Assembly: GCA_964577985.1 (NCBI GenBank)
Contig: CAZOAR010000024.1
Coordinates: 1 to 41,218 of the forward strand
DNA from: CAZOAR01 sp964577985
GTDB lineage: Bacteria; Gemmatimonadota; CAZMKB01; CAZNLH01
Reading direction: 5' to 3'
Length of the DNA stretch: 41,218 nucleotides
Positions 18,177 through 27,178 of the stretch are shown here, piece by piece; the stretch's first letter is position 1, and each line of letters begins with the position of its first letter. The notes below the pieces were generated by a model. The model was not told where the DNA came from. It did not search any database and worked only from the letters and a program-made list of their open reading frames with translations. A program made the position numbers and the translations under genes.

Positions 18177-18836
18177 CTATTTTCCAAGTACCATTTTACG
18201 CACAGCCGAATAGGAGCCGGCCTGAAGGTGATACAGGTACGTCCCCGACGCAACTTGCTCCCCGCTGTCGTTCTCGCCATTCCAGTATGCGAGGTATTCC
18301 CCGGGAGACCTTTCTTCGTCTACCAGCGTTTTGATTGCTCTTCCACGCAGAGAGTATATCCTCACGGACGTAGGAACCTTGCCAATGCCTCGTTCGTCAG
18401 AAATCGAGTATTGTATGGTTGTGCTTGGGTTAAACGGGTTTGGAAAGTTTTGAGAGAGATTACAACTCCTGGGCAGGTGCCGGGATCCTTCTCCTCCATC
18501 CGTCGTGCCCAGCGGTTTCCCGGGTGTCCACGATATTTCCTCGGAGAAGTCGCTTTCATTCCCCGCTGTGTCGTAGGCAGTTACGACAAAATAGTATGTG
18601 GCCCTTGCCAGGTCTGTCACGGTCACCGAAGTGTCACGTTCGACCTCCTCCATGAAGTCATACTGTCCGGGGGTTATTCCATAATACAACCTGTAACCGG
18701 AAAGGTCCCCTTCGGTGTTTTGATACCAGGAAATGGTGACGGTATTGTCTGCCATCAACTGTTGAATCGAGATGGGGTCAACCAATGGGGACAGCAGCAT
18801 GGATACCACAAGGAGCAATCGCTTAATGGGCTTCAT
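18177..18836 (-). CDS. Small secreted fibronectin type III protein with T9SS-type sorting domain
   Basis: A 219-aa exported protein. Residues 1-29 look like a signal peptide (MKPIKRLLLVVSMLL start). Residues 30-110 form one fibronectin type III domain (TISWYQNTEGDLSGYRLYYG, YYFVVTAYDTAGNES). The C-terminal ~90 residues are a FlgD-like sorting domain: LSQNFPNPFNPSTTIQYSI, VRIYSLRGRAIKTLVD, SGTYLYHLQAGSYSAVRKMVL. The start at 18836 is set by GGAGG five bases upstream, with no such site before the upstream in-frame ATGs. It is alone in its unit and has its own sigma-54-type promoter at 19009-19023. It looks like a minimal surface-displayed FN3 protein; no catalytic motif is seen. Confidence 0.85.
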   Translation of the reverse strand: MKPIKRLLLVVSMLLSPLVDPISIQQLMADNTVTISWYQNTEGDLSGYRLYYGITPGQYDFMEEVERDTSVTVTDLARATYYFVVTAYDTAGNESDFSEEISWTPGKPLGTTDGGEGSRHLPRSCNLSQNFPNPFNPSTTIQYSISDERGIGKVPTSVRIYSLRGRAIKTLVDEERSPGEYLAYWNGENDSGEQVASGTYLYHLQAGSYSAVRKMVLGK

Positions 18837-19298
18837 TCTTACCTCCATGGTTGTTTCTCGTGACGCAGACAGCGTTGCCTGGATCAGCGCATCAAGCCCC
18901 GCGTTACCGGGAAGCCCGATATGCCCTGAAAGGCTGTGCCACCTTTTGTACCCACGCATGGTCAACGCGGGCTGAATATGGTACAGGAACTCTCGCGGAC
19001 CGGGAAAAGCAAGGGGTGTGCCAAAGCACTGCGTGGAAAGAGCAGAATGATCAAGCGGGTATTATGTTGTTACGTAAGCAGTTCCGAGGCTGACAGCAGG
19101 GCGTCGGGGGCATTCGGGTCCAGCGCGTCGGCACAACGGCGTTACCAGATTGCGCAATTGAGAAATGTTTTCACACGACCTGACAATGTTTCATTGAGCA
19201 GAAAAAGGATGGATTCTGTTCGATAGTCGGACCGATAAGGAGGAGATTCATCGTGGACTGAATCAGCGAGGTCTGAAGAGCAAGACTACTTCACCCAT
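18837..19298. other. 462-bp intergenic region with sigma-54-type promoter and candidate activator sites
   Basis: No credible gene lies here. Besides the sigma-54-type promoter at 19009-19023 it holds, 140-175 bases upstream of it, a palindrome ATTGCGCAAT (19149-19158), two AATGTTT copies 21 bp apart (19164-19170 and 19185-19191) and an inverted repeat CAATG-TTT-CATTG (19184-19196). That distance and helical phasing suit upstream sites for a sigma-54 enhancer-binding protein, though this is inferred from position only. Confidence 0.45.
19009..19023 (-). promoter_or_regulatory. Sigma-54 (-24/-12) promoter of the small FN3 sorting-domain gene
   Basis: The minus strand reads TTGGCACACCCCTTGCTTTT: a perfect TGGCAC, five bases, then TTGCT, with ten bases between GG and GC. 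The expected leader to the start codon at 18836 is about 160 bases. Confidence 0.8.
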
Positions 19299-20798
19299 TC
19301 AATCGTTGCGGGCGTTCCCGCCACCGGGCGTGCTGTCCGCGATATTTCTACTTCCAATTGATCGAATCTTTGAAAGAAGAAACTTGAGGTAACGGGTGTC
19401 AACGCGGTCGAGCACTCCCAGCCAGACAATCAGGAGCGCAAAAGAGATGCACCCCAGGAGCAACCCGACTATATGCGGCTGATCAATCGTCAACGCTACG
19501 CCTAGAAGAGCAGAACATGCGATGATCGGCCCGTATAACCAGCGGCCCGGTATAGTGAACTTTTTTGCGTGCGATACCTTCAGCATGGATACTGCCAGGA
19601 AGAGTTCCGTTGCCAGAGTGCTCCACGCAGCCCCCATGTAGCCGTAACGCGGAATCAACGCGAGATTCAGGACTATGTTGGCCACCGCGGCTATCGCATA
19701 CGGACGAACGGTCTTGATCCCTGATTCCACCGCATCCAGGAGGGTGCAGCTCGTAGTTGAAGCAAACATGAAGACCATGGCCCACACCAGGACTTCCAGG
19801 GCGCCGGATGATCTGGCAAACTCCTCTCCGAACAGAAGCAGTATCAATGGGTCTGCGAAAAGGAAGGCTGTTGCCGCTAGAACGCCGCCAAGGATTAGCA
19901 TCAGCTTATATGCTCTCCCATATAGATCCGCCGCCAATCCATGATCGCTTCGTCCGTAGGCCCTTGAGATCGCCGGTTGGAAGGATGTATTCACGGCCTC
20001 CTGAAAGAAAAAACTCGCTTCGAGAAGCTTGTAGGCCGCCCCATACCAGCCTAGTTCGGAGGCTTCCCTGAAAAGGCCGAGCATGATGGCGTCTATGCGA
20101 AACGAAAGGCCCTTCAAAATACCCCTCAAGCCTATAGGAGCGCCACCTCTCAGAAGATTCCGCCACTCCTGCGTGTCAAGGGATAGATAAAGGTGTTCAC
20201 CGAGACCCGTGTATGCCCGAAAACACGCTACAACGCCAAAAAGCCTTCCAGCCAGGAAACCAAGCGCGAAGGAGATCAGGCCTCCTCCCGAGTAAAGGGC
20301 AATGGCAGTACAAAGGAGGACGGCGCCTCGCTCGATAGTCGCCACCCTGGCATCTGTCGAGAACGCGTTTCTGGAACGAAGTATTCCTCTCATCAGATGG
20401 ATCACCGTTCGGACGACCCAGTCGAGCGCTATTATCAGGCCCGCCAGTTGCGCTTCCGGCATGGAGAACCATATAACCAGTTGAGAAACCGCTAGAAAGA
20501 TGGCCGCAAATGGGATCCTGAGCCCGAGAGCATTTGCCACGATCGAGGCTGTTCGGGGCCTTTCTCTCGCCACCAGTATGGCAGCATAGTCTGTCATGCC
20601 AAGCACGGATATGTCGGCGAGCACAGTGTTCACAGCGAGGAGAAAAACATATTTCCCGAACAACTCGTCGCCCAGCGTCCTTGACGCGAAGACCGTTATC
20701 AGGAGGACGGAGAACATCGATATGTTGGAAACCATGACCCAGAAACTGTTCCTGGCAAGGCCATGATAAGCGTCTGTGCTGATTTTGTTATCTGTCAT
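19299..20798 (-). CDS. Wzx-like polysaccharide flippase (MATE/MVF superfamily)
   Basis: A 499-aa polytopic membrane protein with 12-14 predicted helices and no soluble domain, matching oligosaccharide flippases that move undecaprenyl-diphosphate-linked repeat units across the inner membrane. Typical features are the N-terminal NSFWVMVSNISMFSVLL helix, the TLGDELFGKYVFLLA loop (the xLGxxxFGxY pattern), the ARERPRTASIV loop, and the late helix with ALIPRYGYMGAAWSTLATE, which is very characteristic. It overlaps the end of the preceding GT4 gene by 11 bases, the last gene of the deacetylase-GT2-GT4-flippase block. The transported substrate cannot be told from sequence. Confidence 0.88.
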   Translation of the reverse strand: MTDNKISTDAYHGLARNSFWVMVSNISMFSVLLITVFASRTLGDELFGKYVFLLAVNTVLADISVLGMTDYAAILVARERPRTASIVANALGLRIPFAAIFLAVSQLVIWFSMPEAQLAGLIIALDWVVRTVIHLMRGILRSRNAFSTDARVATIERGAVLLCTAIALYSGGGLISFALGFLAGRLFGVVACFRAYTGLGEHLYLSLDTQEWRNLLRGGAPIGLRGILKGLSFRIDAIMLGLFREASELGWYGAAYKLLEASFFFQEAVNTSFQPAISRAYGRSDHGLAADLYGRAYKLMLILGGVLAATAFLFADPLILLLFGEEFARSSGALEVLVWAMVFMFASTTSCTLLDAVESGIKTVRPYAIAAVANIVLNLALIPRYGYMGAAWSTLATELFLAVSMLKVSHAKKFTIPGRWLYGPIIACSALLGVALTIDQPHIVGLLLGCISFALLIVWLGVLDRVDTRYLKFLLSKIRSIGSRNIADSTPGGGNARND

Positions 20799-22017
20799 TC
20801 CGTCCGTTCTTTTCGGAGAGAGAGGATAAGAGTGATGTGTACCGTTGGAAGACCACCTCCTCGCTGAATCGATGTTCGACAGTCAGTCTTCCGGCCTCAC
20901 CCAGGCGTTCCCTCAGTTCGGGATCTTTCATGAGTCTGCTGATCTTGTCTGCCAGGTCGTCAGGTGTGTGAGGTTCACATAGAAGCGCGTTCTCGTCGTG
21001 GACCAGGTAGTCCAGCATGCCACCGACGGATGTAGCCACAACAGGTAGCCCCGTGGCCATCGCTTCTATAACCGAGATGCCGAATGCCTCGTAGTGAGAC
21101 GGCTGCACGAAGATATCGGCTCCCCGCAGCAATCGCCAGATCTCTTCGCACGGCCCATAGAGAGTCACGCTGTCGGCCATTCCATTATCCTTGATGGCCT
21201 TTCTGACGAGCGGGCCGACATCCATAGAGTGCCCGGGCATCTCCGGTCCGACAACTATCAATCCCCCCCTTGTTTTTCCCAACATCCGCCATGCCTCTAT
21301 CAGGTCCATGATCCCTTTTTCGGCGCTCAACCGACCGACATACAGACAGATAATACGGTCGTCCTTCCATCCCTCCTGCCCCCGTAGCTTCCTCCGCTCC
21401 TCCTCGTCTGCGGGCCTGAAACATCGCGTGTCCACTGTGTTGGGTAAATAGTGTATCCTCTCCGGTGGCACGCCAGATTCTACCGCCTCCTCTTCTATCT
21501 CCCGGGCGATACATATTACCGCATCGGCGGAAGCGTAGATGTGTCTCACAATCGCCTTGAGAATCCTTACAAGCCTTCCATCGGTCGCGATATTCGCTTT
21601 CTCGAGTAACAGGTCCCAGTTCCTGCACGACATTACACCCAGGTTCCCTGAATTCAACACGACCGGCTTCCCGAGTATTTTTCCCGCCGCTACCGCCGCG
21701 ACTCCTATCCCCTGGTATCCGGGACAGTATATGAGATCAAACACCTTGCTGTGGCGCAGGAGGAACCAGAACGCGGACAGTATCATCAACCACTTTCTGG
21801 TGCTTGATCTGGGCCCTGAGGGTGGGATATGATAGACCGGGACCTCGTCAACCATAATCGGGCTGGGAGAGTCCTTGTCAGGACGTTTTGTGAGAACGAC
21901 CACGCCATAGTCCATCTCCCGCAGGTAATTGGCGATGCTTCTCGCGTGTGTCTCCACTCCCCCTATGAAGGGATGATAGTAGGCGGTGAAAACCAGGATC
22001 CTTGGCATAGAACTCAT
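20788..22017 (-). CDS. Family 4 glycosyltransferase (GT-B fold)
   Basis: A 409-aa cytoplasmic or membrane-associated enzyme that adds a sugar from a nucleotide donor with retention. The N-terminal domain has the acceptor-side motif YYHPFIGGVETHARSI (residues 13-28). The C-terminal Rossmann domain has YVGRLSAEKGIMDLIEAW and the donor-binding E-x7-E motif within HYEAFGISVIEAMATGLPVV. Length and motif order fit GT4 enzymes of O-antigen and exopolysaccharide clusters. Its ATG overlaps the GT2 stop (ATGA), and its own end overlaps the flippase start by 11 bases, so translation is coupled. Donor and acceptor are unknown. Confidence 0.9.
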   Translation of the reverse strand: MSSMPRILVFTAYYHPFIGGVETHARSIANYLREMDYGVVVLTKRPDKDSPSPIMVDEVPVYHIPPSGPRSSTRKWLMILSAFWFLLRHSKVFDLIYCPGYQGIGVAAVAAGKILGKPVVLNSGNLGVMSCRNWDLLLEKANIATDGRLVRILKAIVRHIYASADAVICIAREIEEEAVESGVPPERIHYLPNTVDTRCFRPADEEERRKLRGQEGWKDDRIICLYVGRLSAEKGIMDLIEAWRMLGKTRGGLIVVGPEMPGHSMDVGPLVRKAIKDNGMADSVTLYGPCEEIWRLLRGADIFVQPSHYEAFGISVIEAMATGLPVVATSVGGMLDYLVHDENALLCEPHTPDDLADKISRLMKDPELRERLGEAGRLTVEHRFSEEVVFQRYTSLLSSLSEKNGRNDR

Positions 22018-23060
22018 TTCAGAAATGTCCTCCTCAAGAGCGTCCAGTACTGAAGAAGAAACGCGTCATACGTCTCCTTTATCCTTCGTAACACGCGACT
22101 CTCCAGAAAATCTCCACGCATGACGATCGGATCCGCCTGCATAACTTCCCAGTCATTCACCCGGCGTATCGCGTTGATTCTCTTTCGCTCTCTTGCCATA
22201 TCCGGAATCAGCTTCATGAGACGCAACAACGCTTTCGGATAAACAAGCCCATGGCCCTTACAGATAAGCAGGCCGATAGAGAACACTTCGTGCAGGAACA
22301 GGACGGGAAGCGTGAGGATGATCGTCCGCAACTGATAGTTCTTGAGTATGAAATACCAGCGATTCCGGAGTTGCAAAGTGAACCAGGACGTCTTTCTTTC
22401 CCCGGCCTTGTGTTTGACTCTTGCCCGCGGGACCTCAAGGATTTTGTAACCAGCCAATCGAACCCGGTGCGTGAAATCACCATCATCTTTTCCGAAGAAG
22501 TAGTGTTCGTCGAAGAGGCCGATCTCCATAGCTGCATCTCTTCTAAGCAGTAGCGCGTTGCCCGAGGCGCAGCCAATCTCATGGGGCCGTGATCCTCGCT
22601 CGGTTGCGTTGCTTCCCTGACAACGGTTGATCGCCTCGCCGATATAGTGAATCCAGGTGTCTGCGTATTGAATAACATCAGATCCATTCTCAAACAGAAC
22701 CAGAGGACTGGCGATTCCGATCGAGGAATCACGCTCCATTTCCTCGCGCAGGAATGAGACGGCTCCTCGCTCCACCCTGACATCAGAGTCCAGCAACAAG
22801 ATGTAGGGCTGCCGGGCACGGATAATAGCCAGGTTTCTGGCCGGGTTAGGACCCTCGTTTGACTCCAGGCGGACCAGGTCGACTCGGGGCCAGCGACGCC
22901 TGACCAGGTTTGGAGTTAAATCCGTACTAGCTACATCCAGAACCATGATCTGTTCCTGGGGGCATTGATCCTCCTTCAGGGCTTCGAGAGTGCGCGTTAT
23001 GCACTCCTCTGCGTTATGGGCGATAACCGCCACTGAGATGTCTTCCGGAAATGGCTTCAT
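22014..23060 (-). CDS. Family 2 glycosyltransferase (GT-A fold)
   Basis: A 348-aa inverting glycosyltransferase. Residues 8-110 form the nucleotide-binding half with VAVIAHNAEECITRTLEAL and the metal-binding LLLDSDVRVERGAV. The second half contains GNALLLRRDAAMEIGLFDEHYFF and KDDGDFTHRVRLAGYKI, the ED/DD-type catalytic region common in rhamnosyl-type GT2 proteins. A hydrophobic stretch near residues 260-285 (TIILTLPVLFLHEVFSIGLL) may anchor it to the membrane. It overlaps both neighbours by four bases (deacetylase upstream, GT4 downstream), showing one tightly packed translation unit. Sugar specificity is unknown. Confidence 0.9.
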   Translation of the reverse strand: MKPFPEDISVAVIAHNAEECITRTLEALKEDQCPQEQIMVLDVASTDLTPNLVRRRWPRVDLVRLESNEGPNPARNLAIIRARQPYILLLDSDVRVERGAVSFLREEMERDSSIGIASPLVLFENGSDVIQYADTWIHYIGEAINRCQGSNATERGSRPHEIGCASGNALLLRRDAAMEIGLFDEHYFFGKDDGDFTHRVRLAGYKILEVPRARVKHKAGERKTSWFTLQLRNRWYFILKNYQLRTIILTLPVLFLHEVFSIGLLICKGHGLVYPKALLRLMKLIPDMARERKRINAIRRVNDWEVMQADPIVMRGDFLESRVLRRIKETYDAFLLQYWTLLRRTFLK

Positions 23061-24214
23061 AGAACCGATTTTTTCCTGAACAGTCCCCTGTCGGCGAGTA
23101 TGGAGATCAGCGGCCGCCTCCTGATCCCGGGCAGACGGAAGATGTAGCAGTTCGGCAGACGCATCATTCTATAGGGATTGTCTCCACGACGGACAAACCT
23201 GCGGCCGAACATATGGTCGGAGAAGGCGGACTCATACCCTGCCTCCCGAGCGACCTTCAGCGCCATGCTGCCGGCCACTCCCCACGGAAAACATAGATGC
23301 CTGACAGTGTCTGTATCGAGACGTTTATTGAGCATTTCGCGACTCTCTCTGAGTTCTCTTTCCAGTTCCAGCCTGCGCTCGTCATCCGATTCGAACAGCT
23401 CACCGCTATTCCCGAGCGTACTCAAGAGGTCGTCGCGCCATCCGTCTCTGTCAAAAAAAGCCCTTCCTCCATTTCCGGCTACATGCGCAATGCATTCCTC
23501 ACGCGCCAGCGGATTATCCCTGAATCGCCTCGCGCCGGACATACGTGAACGAAGTGGGTAGACCGGCGCTCCAATGTGGCGCTCGTCAAGGAATACGTTT
23601 CCTCCGGGCGTTTCCAGTAAAGGAAGCCCCAGAAGGGGTTGATGAAGGAACTCCGGCGTGACAAACCCGATGACGCTGGAGGAGCAGTAGATCATCGAAT
23701 GTGAAAGAGTGTGGCATTGAATGTCCACAATGCATTCTCTGGAAAGATGCAGTAGTTCCGGCCATGTCGCAAATGGCGTCTCTGACTCGTCTTCCCGCCC
23801 GGGTGAGAAGGGTGCCTCATCCATGGTTGGTCGTACGATCCTGGAATCCTTGACCCTTGCAGGAATGACATAGGTGATTGCTCGAAGATCGTACTTCCTG
23901 AGGAGAGGGGCTGCAACCGTCCACAGGCTCGCCCAGGCATCGTCAAAACAGAGGGCGACCGTGCTTGTACCCGGATGCTTTCCCTCCTTTACAAAACGAA
24001 GTATGTCCTCCGAGGTAACCGTTCTATACTTGTTTTGATTAAGAAAGTCGAGGTAAGGCTCCAAGCTCTGAGGTGTTACCTGGTGAAAATGAAACACCGG
24101 CAGGATGTCGCCCAGGCCGCCACCGATGATAAACCCTGGATAGGATCCCGAGGCAATATCAACAGCGCCACGCAGAGTTCCGCCTCGTTCCGCAAAAGGA
24201 GGTTTCCGGGCCAT
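23057..24214 (-). CDS. Polysaccharide deacetylase (NodB-homology, CE4)
   Basis: A 385-aa protein with a NodB-homology domain. Seen: FHFHQVTPQSLEPYLDFL leading to TVALCFDDAW, where the paired aspartates match the catalytic base and metal ligand, and QCHTLSHS, the HxxxH metal-binding motif. The remainder includes HLCFPWGVAGSMALKVAREAGYESAFS, the usual final conserved block. It would remove acetyl groups from N-acetylated sugars or generate a free amine in a lipid-linked intermediate. No signal peptide is visible, so it may act in the cytoplasm or at the inner membrane. A GGGAG site lies eight bases before the ATG. It opens the overlapping block that continues with GT2, GT4 and flippase. Confidence 0.87.
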   Translation of the reverse strand: MARKPPFAERGGTLRGAVDIASGSYPGFIIGGGLGDILPVFHFHQVTPQSLEPYLDFLNQNKYRTVTSEDILRFVKEGKHPGTSTVALCFDDAWASLWTVAAPLLRKYDLRAITYVIPARVKDSRIVRPTMDEAPFSPGREDESETPFATWPELLHLSRECIVDIQCHTLSHSMIYCSSSVIGFVTPEFLHQPLLGLPLLETPGGNVFLDERHIGAPVYPLRSRMSGARRFRDNPLAREECIAHVAGNGGRAFFDRDGWRDDLLSTLGNSGELFESDDERRLELERELRESREMLNKRLDTDTVRHLCFPWGVAGSMALKVAREAGYESAFSDHMFGRRFVRRGDNPYRMMRLPNCYIFRLPGIRRRPLISILADRGLFRKKSVL

Positions 24215-24334
24215 TACCCAGCTCCCTTCCAGGATTTCAGCATCGAGACAGACCCTCTTTCACGGCATAAGTGATCCTCACCGTTCGTCTTTGTGCCTGG
24301 CCGAAGCCGGAGAGAGACAAAGAATTACGAAGCA

Positions 24335-27133
24335 CTATTTGAGCACAATCATCTTTCTGATAGCGCTGAAAGCCCCAGCCTGGATCCTGTACAGATATAT
24401 TCCGGATCCCGCGGGCTCTCCTGCATCGCTCCTCCCGTCCCACTGCACAACATAGCTGCCCGGACCCATGGTTCCATCCACCAGGGTACGAACCAGTTGC
24501 CCCCTGGTGTTGAAGATCTGGATCATGGTGTGTACGTCCTGCATGCCCGAGGAGGACGTCCCGGGAATATCGTACCTGATAGACGTGGAGGGATTGAACG
24601 GATTAGGATAGTTCTGACTGAGGGCAAAAGCCCGTGGCAATCCTGGCTGTGACGGTTCATCACCTATTCCGACTCCAGCAAGGACAAAGAATGAATAGAC
24701 GTCGCTGCTCTCCGTAGACAGGCCATACCTGTCGACAGCCTCCACCTTCCAGAAATGAAGTGTGCTGTCGGGGAGCGCCGGCGTTGAGAAACTGGTCCCT
24801 CCTATGCCACTTATGACAAGGGGGTTGGAAAAGAGCGTGTCTGTATCACAATAGAGCGTGTATGTTATTTCATCACCCGTATCAGGATCGGATGAGGGTT
24901 CCCAGGTCAGGGTAGGCATAAGCGTGTTCACGGTGTCACCATCTCCGGGGCTCAACAGCCCGAACGGCAAAGGAGGATCTGGTATGAAAACGACAAAACT
25001 CCATCCCTGTTCCAGACTCATTGTCTCCAGACCATAGCTGTCGCTGGCCTTTACCTTCCAGTATATGACCGCGTCGTCTGTCAAGGTCAGCGGAGCGTAT
25101 CCTTTGCCACCGCCCACGTTTCTTTCGCAAATCGGGATATCGCCGCCGCGGTCCGGAATCCTCTTTCCTTCTTCGAAGGAGGGTGGACCGATCCGGAAAT
25201 GTGTTTTTTCGGCATTGCAGAGCATCGAGATGAGACGCTCGACAGGAATCCTGTACTCGCTCACCCTGAGACTGTCAACGGTCGTCGTGGAGTCGGGATC
25301 AAAACCTGCACTGGTCCCGTAGAAAACGGAGTAGAGAAGAGAATCGGATGGATTCTGATCCACCGCGTCCTCCCAGTCGAGTAACGGTGTGCCCGTATCG
25401 ACTGTGTCTGCATCGATCGGACTCAGCAGGCTGAATGTATCAGGAGCTACATTCGCGTTCGAACCGGAAACCTGGAAGTCCTCGGCGTTGTTATTTCTGT
25501 TGCCATGAAGCATCACCCCAGCCCACAGGGTGTCCGCTGCTCCCTCGACCTTGAGCGGATCACTGACCCTGGTATCAAAAACGCCGTTGATGTAACAGTC
25601 AAAATGAAATCCATGAACGTCACTGCTTGTCACAACTGAAAACTCATCGCCGGCCTGAGGGAACGGAGTTGTGGACTCTGGAGAAGAACCCAGCGCGATG
25701 CCGCTTGGAGCCCCATCGATAATCTCGTAGAGTTGATAGCTATTCAAGGATGAATGCCGGAATATGAGATAACCGTTTGCGTCGGGCGAAGCAGAATCCA
25801 TCATCAGCGCAAGACCACCCTCTCCTATTCCGGAAGAATCCGCGTTGCTGCCCCAGTGCAGTGAAACAAACGTGTTGTTCGTTACCCTGTTATAGACTGC
25901 CACGAAATCCCATTGATCAAGGAGCGACTCGTTGGAGAGTTCCCCGTTATTCAGTATGAAATCCGGGTCGACATTCCAATAGGAGCCTATCTCGACCCGT
26001 TCGAAATCGTCCGATAATGAAGGATAAATCGTCGTTTTCCCGGACGGGACAACCGACATGGGGGAAGAGTTCTGTGCCTCATCCGTCGCCTTGATCGCGA
26101 AGTAATAGAAGGTGTCTGGATCGAGCCCCCCCACAGAAAACTCCTCAGCGCTGCCGGAAGTAAGGGGCGCCGGCTCACCAACCGCCTGAGAGGCAAGTTC
26201 AAAGTTGCCGTCCGTTATCGGCAGCTTGGAGTATCGTATGTCATAGGAGGTAGCCGTACCGCCCGTGCCATCATCACCCGTCGCGGTCCAGCGCAGAAGG
26301 GCCGTTCGAGCGCTAACATTGTCAACGACCAGATCGTTTATAGCCGCCGGAGAAACGCTGTCATAAATATCCTCACTTGCGAGGGAATCGAAATAGACCC
26401 CGGCCATAACAGCATAACCCGCGTTATTTGGATGGATGTTGTCTATCATGTAATCGGCCTGCCAGTTAGCGTTCGCCTTGAATGCGCTGTTGTGATCCAC
26501 GTATTTGATGTCACGACCGATCCCGCGTTCCTGCTGAACAAGATCGAACAGAAGGCTGTTGAGCTCTGTGGTCACAGAATCCTTGTCGTCGGTCCGCGGA
26601 ATTATCCCCGAGAGGAAGACAGTCATGTTGGGGTTGAACGTGAATATGTGATCCTCCAGCAACTCGTTGAACTGTATCATTGTATCGGATAACGGGATAT
26701 CTCCGCTGTTTATGTTGTTCGTTCCCAGATGGATCAGGACCATCTGCGGGTCGGTCGCGACCAGGTAGCTGTCAATCTCGGAGTTGATGATATATACCCT
26801 TCCGTAGTAGCCCCCATGCCCTTCATGGTCCGCGTCGAACCCCACTCCATCATTGAGCGTCCCCACAAAGTCGAACACCCCGCCTACAGAGATAAGGGAA
26901 TAATAGAGATCATCTCTGAAACCGCCAAGCGGATCGGAGCCCACGAAACCCGATGTGATGGAGTCGCCGAGAAGCATTATGCGAGTCGTGTCCTGTCCCA
27001 GCGCATCCCCTGTGAGGCCCAGAAACAGGATAAGAAAGAGGGCCGCGGCGATCAGCGGTAAGGAGCCGACACAAAGCCAGGACCTCACAGCATGCGGCAG
27101 ATCACATGCAGCACTGTTCTGTTTTTCCATCAT
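24335..27133 (-). CDS. Secreted SGNH/GDSL hydrolase with FN3, carbohydrate-binding-like module and T9SS-type sorting domain
   Basis: A 932-aa exported esterase-type enzyme. After a signal sequence or membrane anchor (hydrophobic to about residue 46) comes an SGNH domain: GDSIT (Ser58), the GHGG block, HLGTNN, and DNIHPNNAGY (Asp231, His234), so the catalytic Ser, Gly, Asn and Asp/His are all present. Then follow an FN3 domain (LLRWTATGDDGTGG), a ~190-aa beta-rich module with NGELSNE and GVMLHGNRNNN, two FN3-like domains (TLTWEPSSDPD), and a FlgD-like sorting domain (YPNPFNPSTSIRYDIP). Acetyl-ester removal from a surface glycan is likely (inference). The ATG at 27133 follows GGGGG; an in-frame ATG at 27169 lacks a ribosome site. 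It starts 45 bases after the sulfatase-like gene and is paralogous to the protein at 29291. Confidence 0.87.
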   Translation of the reverse strand: MMEKQNSAACDLPHAVRSWLCVGSLPLIAAALFLILFLGLTGDALGQDTTRIMLLGDSITSGFVGSDPLGGFRDDLYYSLISVGGVFDFVGTLNDGVGFDADHEGHGGYYGRVYIINSEIDSYLVATDPQMVLIHLGTNNINSGDIPLSDTMIQFNELLEDHIFTFNPNMTVFLSGIIPRTDDKDSVTTELNSLLFDLVQQERGIGRDIKYVDHNSAFKANANWQADYMIDNIHPNNAGYAVMAGVYFDSLASEDIYDSVSPAAINDLVVDNVSARTALLRWTATGDDGTGGTATSYDIRYSKLPITDGNFELASQAVGEPAPLTSGSAEEFSVGGLDPDTFYYFAIKATDEAQNSSPMSVVPSGKTTIYPSLSDDFERVEIGSYWNVDPDFILNNGELSNESLLDQWDFVAVYNRVTNNTFVSLHWGSNADSSGIGEGGLALMMDSASPDANGYLIFRHSSLNSYQLYEIIDGAPSGIALGSSPESTTPFPQAGDEFSVVTSSDVHGFHFDCYINGVFDTRVSDPLKVEGAADTLWAGVMLHGNRNNNAEDFQVSGSNANVAPDTFSLLSPIDADTVDTGTPLLDWEDAVDQNPSDSLLYSVFYGTSAGFDPDSTTTVDSLRVSEYRIPVERLISMLCNAEKTHFRIGPPSFEEGKRIPDRGGDIPICERNVGGGKGYAPLTLTDDAVIYWKVKASDSYGLETMSLEQGWSFVVFIPDPPLPFGLLSPGDGDTVNTLMPTLTWEPSSDPDTGDEITYTLYCDTDTLFSNPLVISGIGGTSFSTPALPDSTLHFWKVEAVDRYGLSTESSDVYSFFVLAGVGIGDEPSQPGLPRAFALSQNYPNPFNPSTSIRYDIPGTSSSGMQDVHTMIQIFNTRGQLVRTLVDGTMGPGSYVVQWDGRSDAGEPAGSGIYLYRIQAGAFSAIRKMIVLK

Positions 27134-27178
27134 AACAAACCCCCACGGGTGGGTTTCACAAAACATCATGAGCAGGAC

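Noticed and set aside
18936..19226. 96-codon plus-strand frame in the intergenic region
   Set aside because: Composition is not protein-like, there is no ribosome site, and it covers the sigma-54-type promoter of the opposite strand.
19237..19261. AAGGAGGAG followed by GTG on the plus strand, looking like a gene start
   Set aside because: The GTG is followed after one codon by TGA, so nothing is encoded.
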